Positions 62,635 through 64,000 of a stretch of DNA of 64,000 bases are shown here, one piece after another. Location: positions 494,395 through 558,394 of the forward strand of contig NZ_JAERTY010000003.1 in the NCBI RefSeq assembly GCF_016746095.1, read 5' to 3'. The first letter of the stretch is position 1. Each line of letters begins with the position of its first letter. Position numbers and translations under genes: made by a program. The notes beneath the pieces were generated by a model that had not been told where the DNA came from, ran no database searches, and saw nothing but the letters and a program-made list of their open reading frames with translations. The stretch is from Sphingobacterium faecale (GTDB lineage: Bacteria; Bacteroidota; Bacteroidia; Sphingobacteriales; Sphingobacteriaceae).

Positions 62635-63798
62635 ATGGCTGAATGGATTAAAAGAACAATGGCGGAAGAAATAAGGAAACGAATTAAACAGTTTCCAATT
62701 TTAGCGGTGACTGGACCACGGCAATCGGGTAAAACCACCCTTCTTAAAACATTATTCCCAGATTACAATTACGTATCTCTCGAAAATCCAGATAACAGGT
62801 CTTTTGCAACCGAGGATCCGAATGGATTTCTTATTCAATACGCTGGTAAAACTATATTGGACGAGGTTCAGCGAGTGCCCGAACTGTTTTCTTACTTACA
62901 AACTGCCGTAGATGCCTCTGGTGAAATGGGGCAATATATTCTTTCTGGTTCGCAGAACTTTCATTTGCTTAAGCATATTACACAATCTTTGGCTGGAAGG
63001 GTGGCGCTATTTCGACTCTTACCATTAGATACAGAAGAATTAGACGCAGCAGGGAAATTACCAAACAATTATTTAGATGCCTGCATAAATGGAGGATATC
63101 CAGCTATTTACCATAGGGGACTTGATCCTGTAGATTTTTATGCCAATTATATTCGTACGTATATTGAAAAAGATGTTACCGAATTAATCAATATTAGGGA
63201 TATGAATAGTTTTCGTACGTTTCTTGGGCTATGTGCAGCACGAGCAGGACAACTACTGAACTTAACGGCGTTGGCGAATGACTGCAATATCTCTCAACCT
63301 ACGGCAAAAGCATGGTTATCTATTTTGGAAAGTAGTTATATCATTTTTCAGCTTTATCCTTATCATAACAACTTTAATAAACGCTTAGTGAAAACACCTA
63401 AGTTGTATTTTTATGATGTTGGATTGCTTTCTTATTTATTGGAAATTCGTAAACCGGAAGAGTTGTCCATAAATAGACTAAAAGGGAATATTTTCGAGAA
63501 TTTTGTTATTGCTAATTTCCAGAAACTTAATGATAATAGATACCAGCATCTCAACTACTATTTCTGGCAGGATCATAACGGAATTGAAATAGACTTATTA
63601 CTTAAAACGGCCAACGCTTTTGATGTCTATGAGGTGAAATCTACCCAGACATTAAGTGCTGCACTATTTAAAAACTTGAAGCATTTCATCGAATTAGCTT
63701 CGCCTGAAGAAGTTCGACCTTACTTAGTTTATGGAGGCGATGAGGAATTAGTGCGAAGTGATGTTCAAGTACTCCCATGGAAAATGTTAGCTCCTTAG
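62635..63798 (+). CDS. AAA-type ATPase with DUF4143 domain
   Basis: The 387-residue protein has a P-loop ILAVTGPRQSGKTTLL (residues about 22-37), Walker B KTILDEVQRVPELFSYL, and sensor YILSGSQNF. A winged-helix region (LTALANDCNISQPTAKAWLSILESSYIIF) follows, and then the DUF4143 nuclease-like end (GIEIDLLLKTANAFDVYEVKST, with the D-x(n)-E-x-K pattern). These stand-alone ATPases are abundant on variable islands; the molecular role is not established. Start at 62635 is supported by the SD; a second ATG lies 8 codons in. Confidence 0.88.
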   Translation: MAEWIKRTMAEEIRKRIKQFPILAVTGPRQSGKTTLLKTLFPDYNYVSLENPDNRSFATEDPNGFLIQYAGKTILDEVQRVPELFSYLQTAVDASGEMGQYILSGSQNFHLLKHITQSLAGRVALFRLLPLDTEELDAAGKLPNNYLDACINGGYPAIYHRGLDPVDFYANYIRTYIEKDVTELINIRDMNSFRTFLGLCAARAGQLLNLTALANDCNISQPTAKAWLSILESSYIIFQLYPYHNNFNKRLVKTPKLYFYDVGLLSYLLEIRKPEELSINRLKGNIFENFVIANFQKLNDNRYQHLNYYFWQDHNGIEIDLLLKTANAFDVYEVKSTQTLSAALFKNLKHFIELASPEEVRPYLVYGGDEELVRSDVQVLPWKMLAP

Positions 63799-63878
63799 TA
63801 AGGACCCAACACGTGAAAAAATTTTGGAAAATTTAGCAGGATGCAAGCAATTGAGGAAACAACCTTAAATACATGAAT

Positions 63879-63922
63879 ATTCCGACAAAAGTACACCACG
63901 GATTCCGGACGAAAGTACACCA
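63879..63922. mobile_element. Tandem terminal-repeat-like sequence, possible IS21-family end
   Basis: ATTCCGACAAAAGTACACCA (63879-63898) and ATTCCGGACGAAAGTACACC plus A (63902-63922) are near-identical copies 23 bp apart. From memory, Bacteroidota IS21 elements have multiple 20-bp-scale terminal repeats with AAAGTACACCA; istA/istB would lie beyond the window. No transposase is visible here. Confidence 0.35.
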
Positions 63923-64000
63923 GGTTTAGTGACCAATAACCCGAGCTATTTTACAACTGGATTGTATTAACTTTTCAAACTTAATGATTTTTTTTCTTTC

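Overview
The window is a chromosomal segment of a Bacteroidota bacterium, most likely Sphingobacteriaceae (Sphingobacterium/Olivibacter/Pedobacter-like). The evidence is: promoters with the TAnnTTTG -7 box, few Shine-Dalgarno sequences, a PorT-type secretion protein next to menG, the nadK-DUF6089-uppS-bamA-ompH-ompH order, a glycine-lipid glsA/glsB pair, a fused SecDF, a tiny ribosomal THX gene, a class II ProS without editing domain, a SusC/SusD pair and a MauE/DUF6520-like pair. No 16S rRNA is present, so genus is inferred.

Layout. 0-13 kb is core: the 5' end of dnaB, menaquinone methylation (menG), porT, an SDR, yqeY, glycine-lipid acyltransferases, a CBS protein, nadK, and the envelope block DUF6089-uppS-bamA-two OmpH/Skp chaperones. 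13-22.2 kb is a sugar-catabolic locus: GMC oxidoreductase, esterase-like hydrolase, three Gfo/Idh/MocA oxidoreductases, a FucP-type permease and a LacI regulator. A shared 12-bp motif upstream of both transcription units is a candidate LacI operator. 22.4-31 kb carries a heterodisulfide-reductase-like Fe-S pair, tRNA-Leu(GAG), Ppx/GppA, a small lipoprotein, ppc, THX and guaB. 31-45.7 kb holds secDF, a His-rich redoxin lipoprotein, gap, a GNAT, a TIGR02757 protein, a transsulfuration enzyme, proS, an aromatic/Ser-Arg-rich lipoprotein and a FadL-type porin.

45.7-49.1 kb is a decaying island: an ORF6N gene with an in-frame amber codon, a Fic C-terminal remnant joined to a truncated XRE gene, a frameshifted HTH gene and one intact XRE gene. 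The intact gene faces a candidate autoregulated promoter that drives a probable structured RNA. 49.2-57.4 kb is a nutrient or peptide uptake locus (SusC-SusD-TlpA facing MauE/DUF6520-like/AraC). 57.6-63.8 kb is accessory: two putative HTH regulators, a phage-lysis-like cassette (FN3 protein, small membrane protein, TIGR02594 peptidoglycan hydrolase, lipoprotein) and a DUF4143 ATPase under a four-iteron promoter. The right edge carries a short tandem repeat resembling an IS21-family end.

The most unusual signal is a family of at least seven 72-182 bp units (31.2, 35.3-35.6 x3, 36.2, 38.2 and 57.6 kb). Every unit starts ATGAA and ends so that its last bases abut the ATG of the next gene or next unit. 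They encode tiny leader peptides (MKYPC.../MKYSC...), fold into hairpins whose two stem versions differ by compensatory changes, and precede five unrelated genes in the sense orientation. I do not recognise this element; it is the best candidate here for something undescribed.
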